Below are positions 1 to 9,541 of a stretch of 64,000 nt of DNA, one piece after another. Numbering within the stretch: the stretch's first letter is position 1; each line of letters starts with the position of its first letter. Both the position numbers and the translations under genes were made by a program. The stretch covers positions 35,931,300-35,995,299 of the forward strand of contig OX465581.1 in the NCBI GenBank assembly GCA_950022655.1, in the 5' to 3' direction. The notes under the pieces were generated by a model. The model was not told the DNA's origin. It saw only the letters and a program-made list of their open reading frames with translations, and did not search any database. Origin of the DNA: Alentia gelatinosa (Eukaryota > Annelida > Polychaeta > Phyllodocida > Polynoidae).

Positions 1-3000
1 AGGGACCTTCACCTACGAAAATCTTGTCAGCCGATAGAGACGATCGAAGAACCCAAGCCACAACCCTTTCTTAAAACAATACTGGAAACCGGACACATAT
101 CATTATCTCTCCCACTCGCACTTAAAATAAGGACGCTTAGAGTCAAGACTACGAGAGCACAAACTCACACAATACACACAATACAGATTGTCTTAGAAAG
201 GACCCCTGCATGTTCGTAGGGAGTGTAGAGATAGCACGGCGGCAGGCCTCGCACGCTTGTGTGGTCCTCCTGCTGGTATATGTGCGGCGTAGATCTATGC
301 ACGTGCAGGACGCGCGTGCCTGACTTGGTTGGGGCGAGCCAGCAGTATCCACTGGTCCATTCCGGGGTCTGCTACTTCCACTTGGCCATTTGTAGGAATT
401 CCTCTTTGTGAAAGTGCTTTCCTTCCGCCGCCCACCCGGCCCTGGTCGTTACGTAGAAGCCTCTCACTCAGCAGAGAAAACAAGAAATATTTTACTTCGG
501 GACGGACAGAAAACAATCATTTGATGATTAGAGGTTGCCTGCACCTAGTTCATGGCTGGAAGGGACAATATTACTAATGGCTACACCCCGTTTGAACAAA
601 TTTGATGGTGAAGGAGTTGATTTACTGCAAGTATCTCTCTGGGGTTCACCTGTGGGCCACGAGACGGTAGCGGTGTGGACTGATTTGCTCTAAGGATGTC
701 TTAACCAAAGGCAAAGTTTTGACTGGTTTCCATGATTACCTCAGTTACTCAGTTAAACACTAGGGGGCACGACTTACACCATGAATGTGTGTAAAAAATA
801 AATTCCTTTTTATATATTATATATATATACACACATTTATATATATATAAGTGTACATAGGGTGCAAACTCCGCAATGACATTTTGGTTTGTTTAGTGTT
901 CTAATATTTTATGCTAGTATTCATGATATACAGGAGGTATAGGTTATGGCAAGCCTAATGAACCTGGTGGGGTAAGATGGGGCTTCGTCGGGCCGCTATT
1001 AATTATCATTATTATAATTACTACTACTATTGTTATTTCCATCATCAACAAGTTCACCAGTGCTTGCCCTCTGGTGTCTAACTCTGGCAACTGCTATGGC
1101 GCCAGTGCATTGAGAATGTGTATTATTGTTGGAGAATAACAGGGGGGATGCATGGCGAAATTTTTATTTAAAAAAAAAAGAGGCTAAGATAAATATTTAA
1201 AACTACTGAAATTTCGGGGCACGGCAGTAGCTTCAGGTGAGTGCAGTCGCCTGGAGGATGGCCTGGCTCGGGCTGTGGTCTGCGGCACCAGCCTCCACCA
1301 TAGTGTGTCTGTTTTCTGCTTTCTCCTCGCCTCGACTCAAGCTGTAGATCCCTTAGCGGCTTAGCCACCCTCCAAACCATGTGTTTTTATCAAGATTAGA
1401 TTTGTAACACGATAACCAATCACCAATGTGTATATTACCGGAAATAAGTCTGCTTGGTTACCAGATTTGTGTAACAAAATGGGTATATAAAGGACACCAT
1501 TCAAATTGTTTTGAAAACTTGACTGTCAATAAATATATATATACAAATAATCCAGTAATGTCTTTTGCTATTATTGGTGCCTATGATTGCTCTAGAGTTT
1601 TCAAATACTTGATTTATCCGAATCCATTTTTGTTTTATGATTTTTAAATCATCCCCGAATATATGTATACTGTAGTATGGTACTAAATGAAAATGTGTGC
1701 TGAAGAATGAACAGTATGAAAATAACATTAATTAAAAGCACACTTATTATAGACTGATTAGGACCCCTAAATTAGTGCTGGACAGTATTCCACGCTTCCA
1801 GCTTGACATGGACATTTATAAATTGTAATTGGGCATATTAATGCGTCAATATCTACTTCCATTTAACTTGTATGCTATTTTAAAGATAAGAGTAAAATAA
1901 GATGAATAATGTCAATGAATGGGATCATCGGAACGGAATTTATGAGGTTTAATTGGTTTTAACTTCTTTGGTGAACTGGTTTGCTGGTGTGTTTTTTTGT
2001 TTTGTTATTAATTGTCACATAAATTCACCTCAAGGGTGGTAATCCATTTAAGATGGGTCATAACTACGTCTAGATGCTGTGCTGACAATATACAACCGTA
2101 TATGGTTGGTATTATCAAATATGCAGCTAACATGATTATATAATATAACAAATAACATAGTATATTTAATAGGATAACCCACCACCATATGGTTGAGACC
2201 AGAACGGTAGATGTGGGTGAAAGGTCTGATGCTTGACACTATTAAATGAATAGCGATTCAATATTACCAAGATATGATAAGATATGTTAGGCTATAGTGC
2301 AATACTACTAGATTAAGCCTTTAGACAGTATTATCATTTCAGTTGACTAGTATAGCATATACTTAAATTCAGGCAAAGCCTTCAGACGTTTCTTAAATGT
2401 TTTTGCTTAGTGATCGTTTGGTATCAACATCCAAGGCATTCCACAATTTGTTGAGTTTAATTAACGATCATAGTTTTCTATTATTATCATTAAGTGTGTC
2501 TTCTTCAGCTCTTACTTCATAGAGTCTAACATTCTGTTGTGAATCATTTACATCGGTATTTTCAATTTCACCATGTAAAATGTACTCTTTATAATGCATG
2601 TATGTCATAAGCGACTCTTCGACGCGACCTGTTTTGCATCCGTTGCAATTTGTCTAGCTATTTTTTTCGAAGGAGTTCCCATATAGTATGACCATTTTAT
2701 ACACTTTGATCGCGACCGCTTTCAACGTGAGATACCTTATTTTCCTAAACAAGAAGAGTCTATTATTCAATCCCTTGGTCATTTTGCGCGATTGACGTCC
2801 AAAGCTTAGTGTGTTGTCCGTGTCAATGCCGAGGCAAGCCTAATGGCTTACTCAAAGGCATAAAACCATGACATTTGCTTGAGACCTCTATACACATGAT
2901 GGGAGCATATTTACTTGAGGAAATGCCGGTTTTCCCCAATGTTCATGGTATACTCACTTTTCATATTATCAGATATAAAGGTAATCTCCAGGGGCCGTAT

Positions 3001-4171
3001 CCTGGTCAAGGCACCAATGTAAAGGGGTCGGTACCGAGAGAATGTGCCTGCTACCACACCTCAGTGGCCCGATACACCCGCGCCACCTAACGGATGATGT
3101 AAGAACCACGCGTTGCCCATCACAAAGTCAATACAAAAACACTTAATCATAGTGTTACTTGATGCATCTAAACTTACAATATAATCTCAATTCTGTAATA
3201 CCCCAAAATAGTGTTAGGAATCGCAAGAGAGGACTATTTGTATGTCCTCGGAATTCTATGTACAACGAACAACCTGGTAACATGCTTTAACCGCTTGGTG
3301 TCTCTGCTGTAAGACCACCCTTTCCTATCTCAACCACCAGATGGCACACAATGAACGACGGCAAAATAACCTCTGGAGAGAATTTCCATCCATGAAAAAT
3401 AAAATACCAAAATTACACATCGAGTGCTTTGACTGCGAGTCTTTAATGAAATCACGTTTATCAATTGCAATTCTGGTTCTAACCCTTCTAGGGGTTTCTA
3501 ACTGATTATTTGGTCTTGTATCACAATAATTTGTAGGTCTTATTCTTTTCATTTTAAAAATTCTTTTGGGCAATAAGTCGAGTCCCAAATCACCAGTATA
3601 TATCTGTACTGCTTTAACAGCCATAACTTGTAAATAGGATAGAGGTTAGGTGTGAGAGGAGGATCCAGTTTGCGAGTTCTATTTACATGAACTTAAAATC
3701 GACAGAATGGTTTTGAGAGTCTCTGCTTGGTATTGCAATAACGGTGCAACTATTCTAACTATATTATTTGTGTCTTATGCACAACTACAGCTAATTATAA
3801 TTTAGGTCACCATTTAGATGTGGATCATATATATGTTCCTATTAGGATCGGCGCAATGGAGCAGCACCTTTAAGTTAGTATTTTCCCCAAACTATGTATC
3901 TGCGTGGGTATGGAAATGAGCAAAGAGGTGTTTTTGAACATATGACCACTACTTAACTGTAAACCCAGTTTCTGGGTAATTTGTAGTCTATGGGTCATTG
4001 CATACTGGAGCCTGTGAGAGATTAAAGAAGAAACCATCAAGTTTTGGTCAAAGTCGTCGTTATTCACGAGTTTGATGCGGTGTGATATGAATGAGGTGAC
4101 AGCCCAGTGAATATCACATAGCACTCTAACGAGTTGGAGAATGACTTCTTTGGCCAAAACGAGTTGCTTTC
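1..4171. other. No gene recognised; AT-rich flank
   Basis: I see no convincing coding exon here. Open frames are short and lack coding character. An AT-rich microsatellite lies at about 811-850 and a short poly-A run near 1171. A GT-rich and T-rich stretch near 1985-2010, next to a GGTGGTAATCC-like sequence, may be the reverse-strand tail of a SINE copy, but it is too diverged to call. Confidence 0.5.
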
Positions 4172-4408
4172 TTTATCCTTACCCTAATAAAAACGGTCCA
4201 TAGGCATAACATAGGCAAATTTTATGCGGCATGCCATGACATAAAGTGAGATTTATGCCTCTAGGGGCATAAAAATAATCGACCAATCAGTGACCAGATT
4301 GCGAGCTGCTCTGAAAAAAGTTCCAGTTGGACTCAAACGTTCCGGTTGGTCGTTCAATCGATATTGATATTTTAGTAATGCAAAAGGGTAGAGACAGGGT
4401 AGGATAAA
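4172..4408. mobile_element. Short TIR element A1 (MITE-like)
   Basis: The ends are inverted copies of one another: TTTATCCTTACCC on the left and GGGTAGGATAAA on the right. The interior holds the core CCATAGGCATAACAT, also present in a second copy at 5458-5656 and, as CCATAGG/CTTAACATTG, in the related B elements. There is no coding capacity. It abuts the foldback palindrome at 4412. The short size, TIRs and lack of coding fit a non-autonomous DNA element; the superfamily is unknown. Confidence 0.6.
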
Positions 4409-4411
4409 TAC

Positions 4412-4558
4412 GAAACCGAACTCGAGTTAGACTCGTCAGTGTCTATGCCACTCTGGTCAGGTCTGTTCCTCACTACGCTCAGCTAACGCTTCGCGTAGTA
4501 ATACACAACCTTCCCGTCGTGGCATAAACACTGACAAGTCTAACTCTCGTTCAGTTTC
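4412..4558. repeat. Foldback palindrome P1 (about 147 bp)
   Basis: This is an imperfect inverted repeat running from GAAACCGAACTCGAGTTAG to the complementary CTAACTCTCGTTCAGTTTC, with a nested hairpin in the middle (CTACGC ... GCGTAG). A copy of the same length, which I judge by eye to be clearly homologous, lies at 5660-5806. It sits between TIR element A1 on its left and B1 on its right, with gaps of only a few bases. It has no coding capacity and would form a long hairpin if single-stranded or transcribed. Confidence 0.75.
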
Positions 4559-4567
4559 TACTAAGTA

Positions 4568-4710
4568 TTTATCTCACCCCTGTGCACACTTAAAGAAGGG
4601 ACAACACACAGGCTATAGACCATGGAGAATGGGCTGCAATACTTGTTGGGGCATGGAGAACGAGTTCCCAATGTTAAGCCTATGGACATTTATTCCAGGT
4701 GTGAGATAAA
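4568..4710. mobile_element. Short TIR element B1 (MITE-like)
   Basis: The left end is TTTATCTCACCCC and the right end is GTGTGAGATAAA, its near reverse complement. Length is 143 bp. The core, read on the minus strand, contains CATAGGCTTAACATTGGGAA, shared with copies at 9251 and 26749. It directly follows palindrome P1. No coding capacity. Confidence 0.65.
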
Positions 4711-4927
4711 GTGTCTTTTCCCCTAACAGATACTCCAGTTAAAATAAAAGCACACAAAAAAAGAGTGTGTTGAATCTAAACTAACTGTTGTGTTATTCTA
4801 TGCCAAGCCGTTATCCAACTTACATTATCTGTAATCAAATTAGAAACGGATACAAATTTGTACTTATCATTTGTTGTGAACATTATGTAGGCATATAGAT
4901 GCTAATAGTGTCATAGAAGATATATAA

Positions 4928-5116
4928 AACACGAATCATCAAACCACCAGACAGAACAGGAAACCCACTATTCTCCCACTCCCAAGACCTAAAAGCGAAT
5001 TCTACAAGAAAAGTCCTCTTTATAGGGACAGAAAAATGTGGAACGAGCTCCCCTTAGAAATTATGACAGCGTCAAATAAACGATCTTTCAAAAATCTAAT
5101 TAAAAATCTGGATTGA
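4928..5116 (+). pseudogene. Non-LTR retrotransposon ORF2 C-terminal fragment
   Basis: One frame, open from after a stop near 4925 to the TGA at 5114-5116, encodes about 62 residues ending in KSPLYRDRKMWNELPLEI and a basic FKNLIKNL tail. The arrangement 'R-D/G ... W-N-x-L-P ... F-K-x-x-L/I-K' before a stop is familiar from the C-terminal ends of reverse-transcriptase proteins in CR1/Jockey-like LINEs. No catalytic RT motif remains nearby, so this is a 5'-truncated dead copy. It lies between two TIR/foldback clusters. The family call rests on this short motif only. Confidence 0.55.
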
Positions 5117-5457
5117 TTATACTATTGCCGTAAAGATCTTTAAGCCTTATGCAACTACTATAAATGCCAACACACTATATTGTTGATAAAAGCCGTCTGG
5201 CCATAAGCAGTGAGACTGACCCCTCGATAAAAATATCGAGGAGCGATAAAATAATTAATCAGAATTATAATTTATGATTGTAATAAGTATTGTATGATAG
5301 ACAGATCATGTGGTAATACTGTAATATGATAATGAGGTGAAAACTAGTAATCGATAAATGTACTAATTGTTTTACTACATTGACTTATGCTTACGGTAAC
5401 TGTAATTTCGTTCTTTGCTCTCTTCATCCCGATGTATAGCACTATTGTCTATTTCAT
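5117..5457. other. No feature seen
   Basis: AT-rich spacer between the retrotransposon fragment and TIR element A2. It includes a small inverted pair CCTCGATAAAAATATCGAGG near 5222. No coding signal. Confidence 0.5.
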
Positions 5458-5656
5458 CTTATCCTACCCCTAATAAAAAACGCCATAGGTTTAACATTGA
5501 CATAGCGTTGGATAAAGTGTTATTTATGCACCAAGGTGAATAAAAAACGGACCAACCAGGGACGAAATAATGAAAGTAGATCCGCCAGCATTGATAACTA
5601 CTAACATGGATAATTACAAATATTCTCTGTATATCGGTGAGATGGGGTAGGATAAA
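5458..5656. mobile_element. Short TIR element A2 (MITE-like)
   Basis: The ends CTTATCCTACCCC and GGGGTAGGATAAA are inverted copies. The core CCATAGGTTTAACATTG is shared with A1 and the B elements. It is immediately followed by palindrome P2, repeating the A1-P1 arrangement 1.25 kb upstream. This suggests the pair moves or duplicates as a unit. Confidence 0.65.
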
Positions 5657-5659
5657 TAC

Positions 5660-5806
5660 GAAACCGAACTCGAGTTAGCCTTGTCAATGTTTATACCACT
5701 CTGGTCAGGTCTGCTACTCACTAAACCCGGCTAACGCCTCGTGTAGTAATACACGACCTGCCCATCGTAGCATAAACATTGACAAGGCTAACTCTCGTTT
5801 GGTTTC
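5660..5806. repeat. Foldback palindrome P2 (about 147 bp)
   Basis: Second copy of P1: the same GAAACCGAACTCGAGTTAG left arm, the same total length, and the right arm ends in TTGGTTTC. The inner hairpin is more decayed than in P1 (CACTAAACCCGG in place of CACTACGCTCAG). No B element follows it, unlike P1. Confidence 0.75.
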
Positions 5807-7368
5807 TACTAATTATATAGCATGGGTATGGTGGAAGACCGCTATGTATTTGCTACAGGCTAATATATAAACCATATTTTAATTTTTGTTTAAAGTAATT
5901 TTGTCTGGTTAAAACTTAAATGAAGATCCTGAAAACCATCAACCATCGATATGATATAATAACGTTATTAAGTTTTACATGTAGCACACTGAAGTAGAAA
6001 GATCATTATTTGTCGGGAAACGAAGATATAATCTAAATATCTAATATTAAATCAAACGGCTTGTCATACAATTGATAAATGTACACAAGGCAAATTTACA
6101 ACGAACGGCTACCCAATCACTACATGTACTTTATCAATCTAAACCAGTGATTACTGACACCATATGACACCCTCGATATGGCTGCCATTGCGCAGGTTGA
6201 CCCGTTATTGCTGGAATGTTAAATAAACCGTATAATACATTGCAGATGGGAACAATTCGGTCTTTTTTTCCTTTGTTATTGTGACCGGATGACGAGCTGT
6301 CACCATCCACGTGGCTTCCATACGTTCGTGACCGTCCTTGACATGTGGAATTCAGCTGATTGGCTCGGACTGGTCACATGATCAATACACAGTCTGTAAA
6401 GGAGTTGAAAATGTCGGTGCCAAGGCAGCTTTCAGAGGCGGAACTCTCCCAAAGGTCGCGTTTGGGAACCGCTGACCATAAACTCACGCCATCGGAAGGT
6501 AGTGCAAGGGTGAGTGAACCTTCTAACCTTTGAACTATACCCTGATAACTGATATGAGCGTGACAGACAATGTGCTATCATCTGCCCTACTTCGCCGACG
6601 CTCGGCCTGAGGTTCGCGACCACCATGTGGTTGGACGAGTGACACCCGGTGACCAATGACATAAATAGAGTGATGAAGACTTGCTCTCGATAGAGTTGAA
6701 GTTGATACATTGTAATTCTGCGGAATGTTATGTCAAAGTACATAACTTGATGTTATTTATTATTATTTTGCGTATGCATAACATACACGAGTATCTCCCA
6801 TCATTCATTGTTTATCCTTACTGAGTTTACTCCACTTGCGTAGACGCCTTCTCGGACACCGGGGCTCGGAGTCCCGAGTCCGGGCAACGAGTGGGTTGGA
6901 CCACCTTACGTCCCAAGGTTACAAGGCTTTAAAATGGATTAGTTGCCTTGATTTAGCAATTCAACACTAGACTTATATACCGCTGACGCGTAAACCTATC
7001 ATTTACTATGATTTAGCGTAGCAAACTACTAGCATTAATTTTAACAAAAACTCGCACAAAACAAACCAAGCAAGATTATTACCGTACTAGATCTCTAGAT
7101 CTACATCTACATCTATATCTAATAATCTTGTCTAATCACTGGTATTTGATTTAAATACTATAATTAATGATAATATCATCTTAAACAAGATCGACTCTCA
7201 TAAAGTCCAGTATAAATCTACATAGTTTCGCAAAAGCTTAACGGTCTGACGAACCGGTGTTGTGGGGATGTGGTAATCAGATGCTGCTTCGGCTTGAATT
7301 CTGTTTTTAGAAGGCTAAACCTAAAGGTCACCAAGTGCACACTTACCTATCCCTTTGCGGGAATTGGG
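5807..7368. other. No gene recognised
   Basis: AT-rich spacer with small structures only. There is a GC-rich hairpin around 6860-6885 (CTCGGAGTCCCGAG) and a short degenerate hexamer run (ATCTAC/ATCTAG/ATATCT) at about 7086-7120. The minus-strand open frame at 6432-6743 shows no recognisable domain. Confidence 0.45.
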
Positions 7369-7561
7369 CGCCTTAAAATTGAGCCTTTTACCGTTTGAGC
7401 CTCCTGTCAGCGTGAAAACGTGGACGCCTTGAGCCTACCCCGTGGACGCCTTGAGCCTACGACATGGGAATTGGACGCCTTGAGCCTTTTATCGTTTGAG
7501 CCTCCTGTCAGCGCGAAAACGTGGACGCCTTGAGCCTACCCCGTGGACGCCTTGAGCCTAC
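7369..7561. repeat. Forward array of the 18-bp word TGGACGCCTTGAGCCTAC
   Basis: Five copies of TGGACGCCTTGAGCC(TAC) occur at about 7421, 7443, 7472, 7522 and 7544. They lie inside a roughly 100-bp duplicated segment that also contains TTTGAGCCTCCTGTCAGCG and GAAAACG. The opposite orientation of the same word occurs eight times in the adjoining tandem pair, so the block as a whole is an inverted arrangement. Confidence 0.8.
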
Positions 7562-8046
7562 CTCATTTTAGTTCCGATTAGCGGGTCAGGGTTAGAAAAG
7601 AGTTGGGTAAGGGTTAGGATTGAGTATATATGACTATAAACCAGTATAAGTACACTTTTCAAATTTTTTTTACATCTAAATACTCAAGGAAACCAAAATG
7701 GGGTAGGCTCAAGGCGTCCACAGGGTAGGCTCAAGGCGTCCACAGAAAGGCTCAAGGCGTCCAGGGCTCGAATCGTGCCGGGCTCAAGGCGTCCATGAAC
7801 CCCTCATTTTAGTTCCGATTAGTGGGTCAGGGTTAGAAATGGTTTGGGTAAGGGTTAGGGTTGAGTATATATATGACTATAAACCAGTATTTAGTACACT
7901 TTTCAAAGTTTTTTTTACAAGTAGATGCTCAGGGAAACCAAAATGGGGTAGGCTCAAGGCGTCCACAGGGTAGGCTCAAGGCGTCCACAGAAAGGCTCAA
8001 GGCGTCCAGGGTTCGAATCGTCCCGGGCTCAAAGCGTCCATGAACC
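7562..8046. repeat. 241-bp tandem duplication carrying reverse copies of the 18-bp word
   Basis: Two near-identical units start at about 7561 and 7802 (CCTCATTTTAGTTCCGATTA). Each has a GGGTTAGG-type stretch, a GAGTATATAT AT-rich centre and then four copies of GTAGGCTCAAGGCGTCCA, the reverse complement of the word in the preceding block. The second unit differs at scattered sites, so the duplication is not brand new. A GGTTCGAATCG stretch resembles a tRNA B-box but no tRNA fold surrounds it. No coding potential. Confidence 0.8.
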
Positions 8047-9218
8047 CCCTTTGCTATGTGGTTGGGTTAAATGTGATAGAATCAAGACACATCTTATGAA
8101 ACCTTTGTGTGACCTAATAATAAGATAGGGGTGGGGCGAGGTTAAAAATGTGGTCATTTACTTGGCTTCGTAATGTCACTCGTCTTCGACTCGTGAAATT
8201 ACAGAGCCAACAAAATGCGTAACATAAATAAACTCAGACTCAAACTCGTGAGGTCTCTTCATATTATCCAATAGATCCAGTCCCACTTGTTATGCAGCGA
8301 GTTGTGAAACTGTCGTGAAAATAAGACGGCGAAATATTTCCAGGTTTCACAATCTCGTGCTTCAGAACTTGGTTTTATTTTTAGGATTCATCAAAGAATA
8401 TCTACCGTAGAGTAGTGTACCATACTAGTTTTAAAAGTATATGTTTTAAACAGATATCTCATTTTATGAAAAATAAAAATCTGCTAATGCTGACTCAGAA
8501 TGCACCAGTTTGGTCAATTTCATGTTTGTTTCTTTTCAAAATCTTCCCAGAAGAGTACTTGCTGACCCTCCCTGAGACAAACGGACAATCAAAATCACTA
8601 AACCCCCCCCCCCCCCCCAAGGAAAAAAGCCCACAAAGAAAAAAACCACCAAACATACTGGAGCCTTATGTCACACTGTGCTTTGAAAGTTTGACGATGA
8701 TTTGGACAGTACACAGCCTAAAATTTGAAATGCAAAGTTTGTTTGGAATGACATATTATACACATATTAACAGTAACAACAATACGAAATTGGAAGTTTC
8801 TCCTATTGCATTGTGCTCAGGGGGACGACCAGGTAAAATTCATATTTTTGTTAATACAAAATGATCCATCATTGGTCATTACTGGTGTACAATTGAAATT
8901 GTCTTTGTAGCATCTCTCTAGTTTTTTACGATGTATTCAGAGCGTAACATTGTCAAATTACCCGTTACACACAGAGACCAGCTATCATGATGCTCTGGGT
9001 ATAGTATTAACCAAAAAATCCCTTCGAATTATATTCCACTGTCCAACATTAGTTCAGCTACACGGCCTAAGGCCTAAGGTTATTCTTAAGGATAATATTT
9101 AAACCAGTATATTAGATCTATTGGTGATGAATCAGATCAGGTACACACATGTGTTAGTAAGATATAGTGCTAGTAAGATACATCAGACATAGGCAGTTAG
9201 GGCAGTTTAGATTTTATG
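8047..9218. other. No gene; small foldback and a poly-C run
   Basis: A small imperfect hairpin lies at about 8162-8210 (TTGGCTT...TAAT.TCAC with GTGAAATTA..GAGCCAA). A run of 16 C lies at 8603-8618. The open frame 8415-8864 crosses the poly-C run and has no recognisable domain, so I treat it as chance. Confidence 0.5.
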
Positions 9219-9249
9219 GAGGAAACCTATGAAAGTTTAGGGTCAGAGA
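9219..9249. repeat. Detached arm copy of palindrome P3
   Basis: The sequence AACCTATGAAAGTTTAGGG followed by TCAGAG closely matches the left arm of palindrome P3 (9397 onwards) and the reverse complement of its right arm. It lies on the other side of element B3, so the arm flanks the TIR element on both sides. Confidence 0.6.
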
Positions 9250-9250
9250 T

Positions 9251-9393
9251 TTTATCTCACCCCTGGTATTTTTCTCCATAGACTTAACATTGGGAACTCG
9301 TATCCAACGCCCATTAGATATTTAGGAAATATATCCAATGGGAGATTATGTCACAAGCGTTAGCCCATTAGTCACTATGAAGGGTGAGATAAA
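9251..9393. mobile_element. Short TIR element B3 (MITE-like)
   Basis: The ends TTTATCTCACCCC and GGGTGAGATAAA are inverted, and the total is 143 bp as in B1. The core CATAGACTTAACATTGGGAA is in the opposite orientation to B1. It lies between two copies of the P3 arm. Confidence 0.7.
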
Positions 9394-9396
9394 TTC

Positions 9397-9541
9397 AGAA
9401 ACCTATTCAAGTTTAGTGTCAGAGCTTGATCCCATCTTGTTTGAATCACTGCGTAATTCACACGGCTTCACCGTGTGAATTACTATGTGATTCAAACGAG
9501 ATGGGATACAAGCTCAGACCCTAAACTATCATAGGTTTCCT
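9397..9541. repeat. Foldback palindrome P3 (about 145 bp)
   Basis: The left arm AGAAACCTATTCAAGTTTAG pairs with the right arm CTAAACTATCATAGGTTTCCT. Inner arms GAATTCACACGG-like and CCGTGTGAATTAC form a tight central hairpin around CTTCA. The arm sequence is unrelated to P1/P2 but the design (AGAAAC...GTTTCT ends, central hairpin, adjacent B element) is the same. Confidence 0.8.

Noticed and set aside
7596..7620. Interstitial telomere (GGGTTA-like words)
   Set aside because: Only one or two imperfect hexamers per unit, not an array.
8008..8030. tRNA B-box-like GGTTCGAATCG in the 241-bp repeat
   Set aside because: No matching A-box or cloverleaf around it, and the other repeat unit lacks the exact match.
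7421..8041. Short regularly repeated words suggesting a CRISPR array
   Set aside because: Spacing is irregular, copies occur in both orientations, 'spacers' are themselves repeated, and the genome is clearly animal.
8415..8864. 149-codon plus-strand frame
   Set aside because: It passes through a 16-C run and AT-rich DNA, with no domain or splice context.
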